A stretch of 5,029 nucleotides of DNA from an uncultured Isosphaeraceae bacterium (lineage in GTDB: Bacteria; Planctomycetota; Planctomycetia; Isosphaerales; Isosphaeraceae), in NCBI GenBank assembly GCA_937907405.1, contig CALCIC010000356.1:1-5029 (forward strand). The letters run 5' to 3'. Shown here piece by piece: positions 1 through 5,029 of this stretch (position 1 is the first letter of the stretch; each line of letters starts with the position of its first letter). Position numbers and translations under genes: made by a program. The notes below the pieces were generated by a model, which was not told the DNA's origin, did not search any database, and saw only the letters and a program-made list of their open reading frames with translations.

Positions 1-27
1 AGTGGCGCGCGTGGTGGTGGCTGCCAT
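1..27 (-). CDS. Probable 5' end of a divergent gene (first nine codons only)
   Basis: On the minus strand an ATG (complement of 25-27) opens a frame that runs off the left edge and reads MAATTTRAT. It is preceded by AAAGGA (complement of 33-38), with five bases between, which is a well-placed Shine-Dalgarno sequence. An in-frame TAA (complement of 37-39) lies just upstream, so no longer start is possible. The AT-rich stretch at 31-47 looks like a gene's 5' flank. Nine residues are too few to suggest a function. The competing reading is a plus-strand tail open from base 2 to a TAG at 125-127. Its first part is hydrophobic (VVVAAIVFLYL), but its codon use becomes unlike the neighbouring genes after about a dozen codons. 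I favour the minus-strand start, with limited confidence. Confidence 0.4.
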
Positions 28-121
28 CGTGTTCCTTTATTTATGTACCGCGCATCCACAGTTAAACGCCAGGCCACGTCGGCCGCATCACGGTATTGTC
101 AACTGTGAATCGCTTGAGGAA

Positions 122-130
122 TGGTAGAAT
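122..130 (+). promoter_or_regulatory. Candidate extended -10 promoter element for thrC
   Basis: TGGTAGAAT fits the extended -10 pattern TGN-TATAAT with one mismatch. The only good -35-like hexamer upstream, TTGTCA at 96-101, is 23 bases away, longer than the usual 16-18; extended -10 promoters can tolerate a poor -35. Transcription from about position 137 would give thrC a leader of roughly 320 bases. This is a motif match only, in a phylum whose promoters are poorly characterised. Confidence 0.22.
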
Positions 131-173
131 CATACTTCAATCCAGTCAAGCCCACTTGGGACCCTCCCCCCCC

Positions 174-186
174 TCGACCGAGTCGA
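174..186. repeat. Palindrome TCGAC-N3-GTCGA, copy 1
   Basis: A perfect 5-bp inverted repeat with the 3-base centre CGA lies just after a run of eight C. The same arrangement recurs at 382-394, about 70 bases before the thrC start. It could be a protein-binding half-site pair or a small RNA hairpin. TCGAC and GTCGA are common words in GC-rich DNA, so a chance match is possible. Confidence 0.35.
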
Positions 187-381
187 CCCGATCTCTTGAA
201 AGAGTTTGGAAACGACCGAACGACTTGCAATGAATACTCAACCATCGAAACCGAGTCAAGCCGCCGACTCTGCTTTTCGAGGCTGGTGGAGGTCGGAGGG
301 CGGGTTGCTCGGCTTGTGAGAGGGGTCGGTTTTCCATTAGAGTGGGTGAGTAAGAACCATTGAGGGCGGCCGTTGGATGAT

Positions 382-394
382 TCGACGCCGTCGA
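382..394. repeat. Palindrome TCGAC-N3-GTCGA, copy 2
   Basis: Second exact copy of the spaced palindrome, with centre GCC. Both copies continue with a C after the right arm. I found no other match with the 3-base spacing in the window; the nearest relative, inside the decarboxylase gene near 4202-4217, has a 6-base spacer. Confidence 0.35.
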
Positions 395-455
395 CTCCGA
401 GCGACATGGTGGAAAAAGGCGACACGGCTCCAGGGCCCTTGCGAGTCAGCGACCG

Positions 456-1916
456 ATGGCCGGGTATTCGATTTTGACGACTGAGCGCTCCGCGCGATCG
501 ACCGAGGCCGCGTTTCAGCAGTGCCTGAATCCGTCCTGCTCGGCGACGTTCGGGATCGACGAGGCGCACTTCGCGTGCCCGAAGTGCGGCGATCTGGTCG
601 ACGTGGTCTACGACTGGGACCGCTTGCCGGTGCCTTCGGCCCTGAGCGACTTTGAGGCGAAATGGTCGCGCCGGCTCGATCCCCTCTGCTTTTCCGGCGT
701 CTGGCGATTCCGCGACCTGCTCCCGTTCGCCCCCGCCGACCGGATCGTGACGATCGGCGAGGGCCAAACGCTCTTGCAGCGGGCCGACAAGGTGGGGGAG
801 TTCGTCGGCATGTCGGCCGGCAACTTGATGCTTCAATACGAGGGGATGAATCCGTCGGGGAGCTTCAAGGACAACGGCATGACCGCCGCGTTCACCCACG
901 CGCGGATGGTCGGGGCGCGGCGGGTGGCCTGCGCCAGCACGGGCAACACCTCGGCCGCCCTGGCGGTCTACTGCTCGGCGACCGGCCACGGCTTCAAGGC
1001 GATCATCTTCATCGGCTCGGGCAAAATCGCCTACGGGAAGCTCGCCCAGGCGCTCGACCACGGGGCGCTCACGGTGCAGATCGTCGGCGACTTCGACGAC
1101 GCCATGAACCGGGTCCGCGAGGTATCCAACCGGCTGGGCATCTACCTGATGAACTCGGTCAACCCCTTCCGCCTGGAAGGCCGGAAGACGATCATGTTTC
1201 GGGTCCTTGAGGCGATGGGCTGGGAGGTTCCCGACTGGATCGTCGTGCCGGGGGGCAACCTCGGCAATTCGAGCGCCTTCGGCAAGGCGTTCATCGAGTT
1301 GAAGCACCTTGGGCTCATCGACCGGGTTCCTCGACTGGCCGTGATCAACGCCGCCGGCGCCCGCACGCTCAACGAACTTTACGGCGCCCGCGAGGTCCGC
1401 TGGCGGAGCGGAACGGCCGACTCCGACAAGGTGGGCGCGTTCTACGACGAACTCGACGCCTCGGGGGTCAAGGCGTCGACGATCGCCTCGGCCATCGAGA
1501 TCAACCGGCCGGTCAATCTCAAGAAGTGCCTCCGCGCCCTGGATTTTTGCGACGGCGTCGTCCGCCAGGTGACCGACCAGCAGATCATGGACGCCAAGGC
1601 CCGCGTCGGCGCCGGGGGGCTCGGCTGCGAACCCGCCAGCGCGGCGAGCGTCGCCGGCGCCAAGCTGCTCCGGGAGGAGGGGGTCGTCGCCCCCTCCGAG
1701 CGGGTCGTCTGCATCCTCACCGGGCATCAGCTCAAAGACCCGACCGCGACGGTCGCCTACCACGGGGCCGACCAGGACAATTTCGAGAAGGTGCTGGGGA
1801 GCCGAGGCGTCCGCCGCGCGGGGTACGCCAACCGGCCCGTCATCGTCCCCAACGACCTCGACGACATCATCAGGACGATCGCACTGTATTCCGACGCCGA
1901 GGCGGCCGGCGCCTGA
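456..1916 (+). CDS. thrC: Threonine synthase (PLP-dependent)
   Basis: Converts O-phospho-L-homoserine to L-threonine and phosphate, the last step of threonine synthesis, in the cytoplasm. The 486-residue product begins with a zinc-ribbon-like segment (C23-x4-C28 and C41-x2-C44), followed by a fold-type II PLP enzyme. NPSGSFKDNGM carries the probable PLP lysine K138. STGNTSAA (161-168), GKIAYGKLAQA (189-199), NSVNPFRLEG (233-242) and the phosphate-binding GGNLGN loop (266-271) are all typical of threonine synthase. The C-terminal GHQLKDPT also fits. It is longer than the approximately 350-residue Bacillus type because of the N-terminal ribbon and extra C-terminal sequence. ATG 456 is the most upstream possible start: an in-frame TGA lies at 378-380 with no ATG, GTG or TTG between. 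No clear Shine-Dalgarno sequence precedes it. dapB follows 70 bases downstream. Confidence 0.95.
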   Translation: MAGYSILTTERSARSTEAAFQQCLNPSCSATFGIDEAHFACPKCGDLVDVVYDWDRLPVPSALSDFEAKWSRRLDPLCFSGVWRFRDLLPFAPADRIVTIGEGQTLLQRADKVGEFVGMSAGNLMLQYEGMNPSGSFKDNGMTAAFTHARMVGARRVACASTGNTSAALAVYCSATGHGFKAIIFIGSGKIAYGKLAQALDHGALTVQIVGDFDDAMNRVREVSNRLGIYLMNSVNPFRLEGRKTIMFRVLEAMGWEVPDWIVVPGGNLGNSSAFGKAFIELKHLGLIDRVPRLAVINAAGARTLNELYGAREVRWRSGTADSDKVGAFYDELDASGVKASTIASAIEINRPVNLKKCLRALDFCDGVVRQVTDQQIMDAKARVGAGGLGCEPASAASVAGAKLLREEGVVAPSERVVCILTGHQLKDPTATVAYHGADQDNFEKVLGSRGVRRAGYANRPVIVPNDLDDIIRTIALYSDAEAAGA

Positions 1917-1917
1917 A

Positions 1918-1944
1918 CGACGGCGCCTTGGCGCCGCGCCGTCG
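1918..1944 (+). other. GC-rich stem-loop between thrC and dapB
   Basis: A 9-bp perfect stem, CGACGGCGC (1918-1926) with GCGCCGTCG (1936-1944), encloses a 9-base loop and begins two bases after the thrC stop. An alternative internal hairpin, GGCGCC-TT-GGCGCC (1922-1935), uses the same bases. No T-run follows, so this is not a classical intrinsic terminator. It may be a weak or U-tract-less terminator, or an mRNA-stabilising structure that sets dapB output relative to thrC. Confidence 0.5.
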
Positions 1945-1970
1945 ATTCCGCGGCGCGACTTGACAAGCTG

Positions 1971-1979
1971 AAAGGAAGG
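1971..1979 (+). promoter_or_regulatory. Ribosome binding site of dapB, supporting a GTG start
   Basis: AAAGGAAGG ends seven bases before GTG 1987. An in-frame TGA at 1969-1971 overlaps its first base, so GTG 1987 is the only plausible upstream start. Confidence 0.75.
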
Positions 1980-1986
1980 CCGGCCC

Positions 1987-2799
1987 GTGAGCACGGCGAC
2001 TGTGGGTGTTGGACTTCATGGGGCGGGCGGACGGATGGGAATCCGGCTGATCCAGTTGATCGCCGAGAATCCCCGCGTCCGGCTGGTCGCCGCGATCGAC
2101 CGCGACGGACATCCTCTACTCGGCCGGGACGCCGGAGAGGCGGCGGGAATAGGCCGACTGAACGTCCCGCTCGAAACCCTTGCAGCCCTTGAAGGGCGCG
2201 ACGGGCTCGACGTCGTCATCGACTTCTCCCATCCTTCGGCGACGCTTGAGCTGGCGAAGGTCTGCGTTCGGAACGGGGTCGCGCTGGTGGTGGGGACGAC
2301 CGGCTTCGAGGTCGAGCAGCGATCCGCGCTTGAAGCGGCGTCGGCGACGATCCCGATCCTGATCTCGCCGAACATGAGCCGGGCGGTCAATCTGTTGATG
2401 CGACTGGTCGGCGAGGCCGCCGCGGCCCTGGCCGGAACCGCCGACATCGAGATCGTCGAACGTCACCATCACCTCAAGAAGGACTCCCCAAGCGGCACCG
2501 CGTTGAAACTCGCCGAGATCGCCTCCCAGGCGTCCGGCGCCGATCAACTGGTCCACGGCCGCGAAGGATTGGTAGGCGAACGCAAACCCAACGAGATCGG
2601 CGTCCACGCGGTCCGTTCCGGCGACTGCCCCGGCGAGCATACGGTGAGCTTCGGTCTGCTGGGCGAGACTCTCGAACTCAGCCACCGGGCCCTCAATCGC
2701 GACGGATTCGTCCGGGGCGCGATCGATGCGGCTCGATTCCTCGCCGGCAAGCCGGCGGGTTTGTATGTCATGGCGGACGTCCTAGACTGTAAACAGTAA
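1987..2799 (+). CDS. dapB: 4-hydroxy-tetrahydrodipicolinate reductase
   Basis: Reduces 4-hydroxy-tetrahydrodipicolinate with NAD(P)H to tetrahydrodipicolinate, on the path to meso-diaminopimelate (for peptidoglycan) and lysine; cytoplasmic. The 270-residue product is close to the usual length (E. coli DapB has 273). Visible motifs are the Rossmann loop GAGGRMG (12-18), DFSHP (79-83), VGTTGF (102-107), SPNMS (127-131), and the substrate-binding signature ERHHHLKKDSPSGTA (158-172). Alignment to the E. coli motif makes H160 and K164 the expected catalytic pair. GETLELSHRA (226-235) and the GAIDAARFL segment complete the C-terminal domain. The start is GTG with a good Shine-Dalgarno sequence. It follows thrC on the same strand, so the two may share a transcript. 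No other lysine-pathway gene is in the window. Confidence 0.96.
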   Translation: MSTATVGVGLHGAGGRMGIRLIQLIAENPRVRLVAAIDRDGHPLLGRDAGEAAGIGRLNVPLETLAALEGRDGLDVVIDFSHPSATLELAKVCVRNGVALVVGTTGFEVEQRSALEAASATIPILISPNMSRAVNLLMRLVGEAAAALAGTADIEIVERHHHLKKDSPSGTALKLAEIASQASGADQLVHGREGLVGERKPNEIGVHAVRSGDCPGEHTVSFGLLGETLELSHRALNRDGFVRGAIDAARFLAGKPAGLYVMADVLDCKQ

Positions 2800-2803
2800 G
2801 CGC

Positions 2804-2862
2804 GTCCCGCTTGAGATTCGACTCGGCCTCGGCTGAACGGGACCGAACCGTCGTCGGGACGG
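2804..2862 (+). other. Overlapping inverted repeats in front of the CxxC gene
   Basis: GTCCCG (2804-2809), just after the dapB stop, can pair with either of two CGGGAC copies (2838-2843 or 2855-2860). The second copy overlaps a separate compact hairpin, CCGTC (2848-2852) with GACGG (2858-2862). The 3' arm of that hairpin runs into the purine-rich stretch GGGGAGAGGG (2861-2870) that probably serves as ribosome binding site. No T-run follows any of them. Whether they fold in the cell is unknown. Confidence 0.3.
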
Positions 2863-2880
2863 GGAGAGGGCGTAGGCGAC

Positions 2881-3249
2881 ATGGCCCGCTGCGATCAGGG
2901 ATACCTTTGCTCGGTCTGCGGCGAGGAGGTCGAGGATCTCATCGATTCCGACCTCTACCTCCGCTACGCGCTCGGCGAGGTCGATCCCGAGCTGCTTCAC
3001 AGGCTGCCTGAACGGCACATCCGCTGCAATCCGACCCTCGCCCAGTTCATCGTGGCCGACGGCTTCGCGCCGGTCGAGGTCGCGGGGGCGTTCTCGAAGC
3101 GGATGCTCGACGACGGGTTCGTCGCGGCCGAGGAGGCGCGCGTGACCAGGGGCTACCAGCGGTTGCACGAACTCACCGCCCAGTCGGTTCCGATTCATGA
3201 TTATCCCTTGTCGAGAGAGGGCGGGGCCGACGGGCATCTTCCCGACTGA
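2881..3249 (+). CDS. Small CxxC protein of unknown function, probably planctomycete-specific
   Basis: I cannot assign a function. The product has 122 residues, with no signal peptide or membrane segment. The N-terminus carries C4, then C10-x2-C13; H46 and C49 follow in the motif PERHIRCNP (43-51). Together they could bind zinc. The middle (LAQFIVADGFAPVEVAGAF, 53-71) looks like a compact folded domain. The C-terminal 20 or so residues are polar and probably flexible. I recall similar short proteins, with the same CxxC start and RHIRCNP-like motif, in planctomycete genomes, but this is memory and not a search. ATG 2881 is the first possible start after an in-frame TGA at 2812-2814, and GGGGAGAGGG (2861-2870) lies upstream at a slightly long spacing. 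The next gene begins 11 bases after its stop, so the two are probably cotranscribed. Confidence 0.8.
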   Translation: MARCDQGYLCSVCGEEVEDLIDSDLYLRYALGEVDPELLHRLPERHIRCNPTLAQFIVADGFAPVEVAGAFSKRMLDDGFVAAEEARVTRGYQRLHELTAQSVPIHDYPLSREGGADGHLPD

Positions 3250-3260
3250 GAGAGAAGGTC

Positions 3261-3893
3261 ATGTTGGTGACCGAGAAGCCGAAGCCATCCGAGGAGGTCG
3301 TTCCCGCTCGGGCGCCCGCCGCCGAGGGTTGCGCCCGCGCCTCGGCCTCGGATTCGGATTTGGATTCCGGGACAGGGCGGACGAAAGCCCCCTCCCGCCG
3401 CGTCCTGTTCATGGACGACGACGCCCGGAGGGTCGAGGTCTTTCTCGATCGATGCCCCGAGGCCGTCTGGGTCAAGTCGGCCGAGGCGTGCATCGCGCGG
3501 CTGAAGGACGGTTGGGACGAGGTCCATCTCGACCACGATCTGGGCGGCGAGCGCTACGTCGACCCCAGCCGCGACGACTGCGGCATGGCCGTCGTCCGCT
3601 GGCTCTGCGCCGAGCCACGGCCCCAGCACCGCGACACCCGGTTCTTCATCCACAGCTTCAACTTCTCCGCCGCGTCGATGATGGTCGAATGCCTCCTTCG
3701 CAACGGCTACACGGCCGAGTTCCGCCCCTTCGGCTTCGACCTGGTCGACCTGCTCTCGTTCGAGGACGTTTCGCCCGAATTCGTCCGCAGGGCGGCGCGG
3801 TCCCGACGGCGTCGGACGTGGCGTGTTCGTCTGAGGGGTCTGACCCGCCGCCTCAAGCGGTTGCGCCGGCTGCTGCTCGGCGATCGATTGTAG
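3261..3893 (+). CDS. Cyclic-phosphate-processing receiver (cREC-like) domain protein with arginine-rich tail
   Basis: The 210-residue product has three parts. Residues 1-45 are low-complexity (Pro/Ala, then a Ser/Asp stretch at 28-36) and probably disordered. Residues 46-160 resemble the cyclic-phosphate-processing receiver family: VLFMDDD (48-54), LDHDLGG (90-96), CGMAVVRWL (107-115), FIHSFN (129-134) and MMVECLLRNGY (140-150). The acidic residues D52-D54, D91 and D93 with H131/S132 would form the active site. The family is predicted from comparative genomics to act on cyclic phosphates in RNA repair or signalling; that role is largely unproven. Residues 176-203 hold 15 Arg and one Lys in 28 positions, suggesting nucleic-acid binding (inference). 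AAGG at 3255-3258 is only two bases from ATG 3261 but eight from an in-frame GTG at 3267, so the true start may be two codons later. It lies 11 bases after the CxxC gene. An ordinary two-component regulator is unlikely because the HSxN and LDHDLG motifs differ from response regulators. Confidence 0.8.
   Translation: MLVTEKPKPSEEVVPARAPAAEGCARASASDSDLDSGTGRTKAPSRRVLFMDDDARRVEVFLDRCPEAVWVKSAEACIARLKDGWDEVHLDHDLGGERYVDPSRDDCGMAVVRWLCAEPRPQHRDTRFFIHSFNFSAASMMVECLLRNGYTAEFRPFGFDLVDLLSFEDVSPEFVRRAARSRRRRTWRVRLRGLTRRLKRLRRLLLGDRL
3339..3368 (+). repeat. Five in-frame hexanucleotide units in the cREC-like gene
   Basis: Five successive 6-base units encode the dipeptides Ala-Ser, Ala-Ser, Asp-Ser, Asp-Leu and Asp-Ser (residues 27-36). 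Units 1 and 2 are identical, and units 3-5 share the core GGATT. The array lies in the presumed disordered N-terminal segment, where length changes by slippage would keep the reading frame. Confidence 0.5.
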
Positions 3894-3916
3894 GGGTCGG
3901 GGGCCTGGTTCCGGCT

Positions 3917-3945
3917 TTCTTAACTGTGAGAGGTCGCGTTATGAT
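3917..3945 (+). promoter_or_regulatory. Candidate promoter of the UDP-glucuronate decarboxylase gene
   Basis: TATGAT (3940-3945, five of six matches to the -10 consensus) lies 17 bases after TTCTTA (3917-3922, three of six to the -35 consensus), in a locally AT-richer patch of a GC-rich intergenic region. The start of transcription would be near 3952, about 63 bases before the preferred start codon. A 6-bp hairpin, GCCGCG (3951-3956) with CGCGGC (3961-3966), would then sit at the very 5' end of the mRNA. Confidence 0.4.
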
Positions 3946-4002
3946 GTCCGGCCGCGGCGTCGCGGCGGCGACGCGTGCTCAACCATGGATCAGGTACGCA
4001 TC

Positions 4003-4008
4003 AGGAGG
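4003..4008 (+). promoter_or_regulatory. Perfect Shine-Dalgarno sequence that sets a TTG start at 4015
   Basis: AGGAGG is followed by six bases and then TTG 4015-4017, the ideal arrangement. The in-frame ATG 30 bases upstream (3985) has no such site, and this sequence would lie inside the coding region if that ATG were used. Confidence 0.85.
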
Positions 4009-4014
4009 AGTATT

Positions 4015-4947
4015 TTGAGAACGGTCATCACCGGAGGAGCCGGGTTCGTCGGCTCGCATCTTTGCGAACGGTTTCTCGACGACGGCGACGAGGTCGTCTG
4101 CGTCGACAATCTCCTGACGGGTTCGCTCAAGAACATCGATTCGCTCACGGCCAATCCGCGGTTTCGGTTCGTCAAGCACGACATCTCCGAGCCGATCGAA
4201 CTCGACGGCCCGGTCGACAACATCCTTCACTTCGCCAGCCCCGCCAGCCCCGTCGACTACCTCGCCCACCCGATCCCGACCCTCAAGGTCGGTTCGCTCG
4301 GCACGCACAACGCGCTCGGGCTGGCCAAGGCCAAGGACGCGCGGTTTTTGCTGGCGAGCACCTCGGAAATCTACGGCGACCCCGACGTCCATCCCCAGCG
4401 CGAGGATTACTGGGGGCACGTCAACACGATCGGCCCCCGCGGCTGCTACGACGAGGCCAAGCGGTTCGCCGAGGCCATCACCATGGCCTACCACCGGTTT
4501 CACGGGGTCAAGACCCACATCGTCCGGATCTTCAACACCTACGGCCCTCGGATGCGCCTCAACGACGGCCGCGTCTTGCCGAACTTCATGAAGCAGGCCC
4601 TTCGCGGCGATTCGATCACGATCTACGGCAAGGGGGAACAGACGCGGAGCTTCTGCTACGTGACCGACCTGGTGGACGGAATCCATCGCCTGCTCAAATC
4701 CGAATACGCGCTGCCGGTCAACATCGGCAATCCGTCGGAGATCACCGTCCACCAGCTCGCCGAGGAGATCATCGCCCTCGTCGAGGGGACCAAGAGCCGG
4801 ATCGTCTACAACGACCTGCCCGAGGACGATCCCAAGCGCCGACGGCCCGACATCACCAAGGCCCAGACCCTTCTCGGCTGGAACCCCACGGTCGACCGCG
4901 CCGACGGTCTCAAGCGAACTCTGGCCTACTTCCGCTCGGTCGTCTGA
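4015..4947 (+). CDS. uxs: UDP-glucuronate decarboxylase (UDP-xylose synthase, extended SDR family)
   Basis: Converts UDP-glucuronate to UDP-xylose and CO2 with enzyme-bound NAD, supplying pentose for surface or capsular polysaccharide; cytoplasmic. From the TTG start the product has 310 residues, usual for bacterial members without a membrane anchor. Motifs in order: Rossmann GGAGFVG (7-13) with VDN (30-32), the family signature HFASPASPVDY (72-82), STSEIYGDP (115-123), HPQREDYWGHVN (126-137), GPRGCYDEAKR (140-150), IFNTYGPRM (172-180), GEQTRSF (207-213) and DDPKRRRPDI (271-280). Y145 and K149 form the SDR YxxxK pair. E118 and R275 are the likely counterparts of E120 and R277 in human UXS1; the E-to-Y spacing of 27 is the same. 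Starting at TTG 4015 puts the nucleotide-binding strand immediately after Met, as is usual, and uses a perfect AGGAGG site. ATG 3985 would add ten residues (MDQVRIRRSI). dTDP-glucose dehydratases are related but lack the SPASP and CYDEAKR forms. Confidence 0.93.
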   Translation: MRTVITGGAGFVGSHLCERFLDDGDEVVCVDNLLTGSLKNIDSLTANPRFRFVKHDISEPIELDGPVDNILHFASPASPVDYLAHPIPTLKVGSLGTHNALGLAKAKDARFLLASTSEIYGDPDVHPQREDYWGHVNTIGPRGCYDEAKRFAEAITMAYHRFHGVKTHIVRIFNTYGPRMRLNDGRVLPNFMKQALRGDSITIYGKGEQTRSFCYVTDLVDGIHRLLKSEYALPVNIGNPSEITVHQLAEEIIALVEGTKSRIVYNDLPEDDPKRRRPDITKAQTLLGWNPTVDRADGLKRTLAYFRSVV

Positions 4948-4968
4948 CTCAACCCGACCCAGCCGGAT

Positions 4969-5003
4969 CGCCTCCGGGGGCCGCAACGCTCGCCCCGGAG
5001 GCG
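4969..5003 (+). terminator. Strong stem-loop after the UDP-glucuronate decarboxylase gene
   Basis: An 11-bp perfect GC-rich stem, CGCCTCCGGGG (4969-4979) with CCCCGGAGGCG (4993-5003), has a 13-base loop and begins 21 bases after the stop codon. There is no uninterrupted T-run, only a T-containing stretch (GATTCATTCT, 5011-5020) a few bases further on. It is the strongest hairpin in the window and is placed where a transcript end is expected. It probably terminates plus-strand transcription or protects the mRNA 3' end. Confidence 0.6.
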
Positions 5004-5029
5004 GCTCGCCGATTCATTCTCGGGGCGGG

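Larger units (their letters stand above)
28..455. other. Non-coding region between the left-edge gene and thrC
   Basis: About 430 bases with no convincing gene. Base composition is visibly less GC-rich than in the flanking genes, and short open frames here lack GC-biased third positions. The region holds a weak extended -10 motif (122-130), a run of eight C (166-173), two TCGAC-N3-GTCGA palindromes (174-186 and 382-394), a GAGTC/GACTC inverted repeat (253-257 with 266-270), and a CACAGTT/AACTGTG inverted repeat (57-63 with 101-107). If the minus-strand start at 27 is real, this is a divergent promoter region serving both sides. I see no T-box signature and no leader peptide rich in threonine codons. 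Confidence 0.6.

Noticed and set aside
253..270. GAGTC/GACTC inverted repeat followed by a short T-containing stretch, considered as a terminator
   Set aside because: A 5-bp stem with an 8-base loop is weak and the following bases are not a real T-run.
230..319. A 29-codon frame beginning MNTQPSKPSQ in the thrC leader, considered as an attenuator peptide
   Set aside because: It has no Shine-Dalgarno sequence and only one threonine codon, so it does not look like a threonine-sensing leader.
121..363. An 80-codon plus-strand frame in the thrC leader
   Set aside because: The possible GAGGA site touches the ATG with no spacing, codon third positions are not GC-biased as in neighbouring genes, and no domain is visible.
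1960..1965. A perfect TTGACA before dapB, considered as a promoter -35
   Set aside because: There is no -10-like sequence 16-18 bases downstream; that position already overlaps the dapB start codon.
99..1994. A 631-codon open frame on the minus strand opposite thrC and its leader
   Set aside because: It is a mirror of thrC's GC-biased third positions, is rich in Arg, Gly, Asp and Val without any recognisable domain, and thrC on the other strand is unmistakable.
3197..4018. A 273-codon plus-strand frame overlapping the cREC-like gene
   Set aside because: Its product is an Arg/Pro/Gly-rich string with no domain and conflicts with a frame that has clear motifs and GC-rich third positions.
3979..4986. 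A 335-codon minus-strand open frame opposite the UDP-glucuronate decarboxylase gene
   Set aside because: Same antisense effect of high third-position GC; the plus-strand gene has all the family motifs.

Overview
The window is GC-rich, with a strong GC bias at codon third positions. It reads like ordinary chromosome of a planctomycete, most likely of the Isosphaeraceae/Paludisphaera type. That placement is an inference from the composition, the style of the proteins, and a small CxxC protein that I associate from memory with planctomycete genomes; no database search was possible. I see no mobile element, CRISPR array, tRNA, rRNA or phage gene.

Layout. At the extreme left edge (1-27, minus strand) there are probably the first nine codons of a divergently transcribed gene, with a good ribosome binding site. 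A non-coding stretch of about 430 bases follows (28-455). It holds a weak extended -10 motif and two copies of the palindrome TCGAC-N3-GTCGA. Then come five complete plus-strand genes: threonine synthase (thrC, 456-1916), dihydrodipicolinate reductase (dapB, 1987-2799), an unrecognised 122-residue CxxC protein (2881-3249), a protein with a cyclic-phosphate-processing receiver (cREC-like) domain (3261-3893), and a UDP-glucuronate decarboxylase (UXS family, best start TTG 4015, end 4947). A strong 11-bp stem-loop at 4969-5003 closes the region.

Functional reading. thrC and dapB both belong to the aspartate family of amino acid biosynthesis: one makes threonine, the other leads to diaminopimelate and lysine. 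They lie 70 bases apart on the same strand with a GC-rich hairpin between them. The CxxC protein and the cREC-like protein are 11 bases apart and probably cotranscribed; this pair is the least understood part of the window. The UDP-glucuronate decarboxylase has its own candidate promoter and a perfect AGGAGG site, so it looks like a separate unit that makes UDP-xylose for surface polysaccharide.

No clearly new system is visible. The points most worth a second look are the two-gene CxxC/cREC-like unit with its arginine-rich tail, the paired palindromes in the thrC leader, the TTG start of the decarboxylase, and possible alternative RNA structures in front of the CxxC gene.
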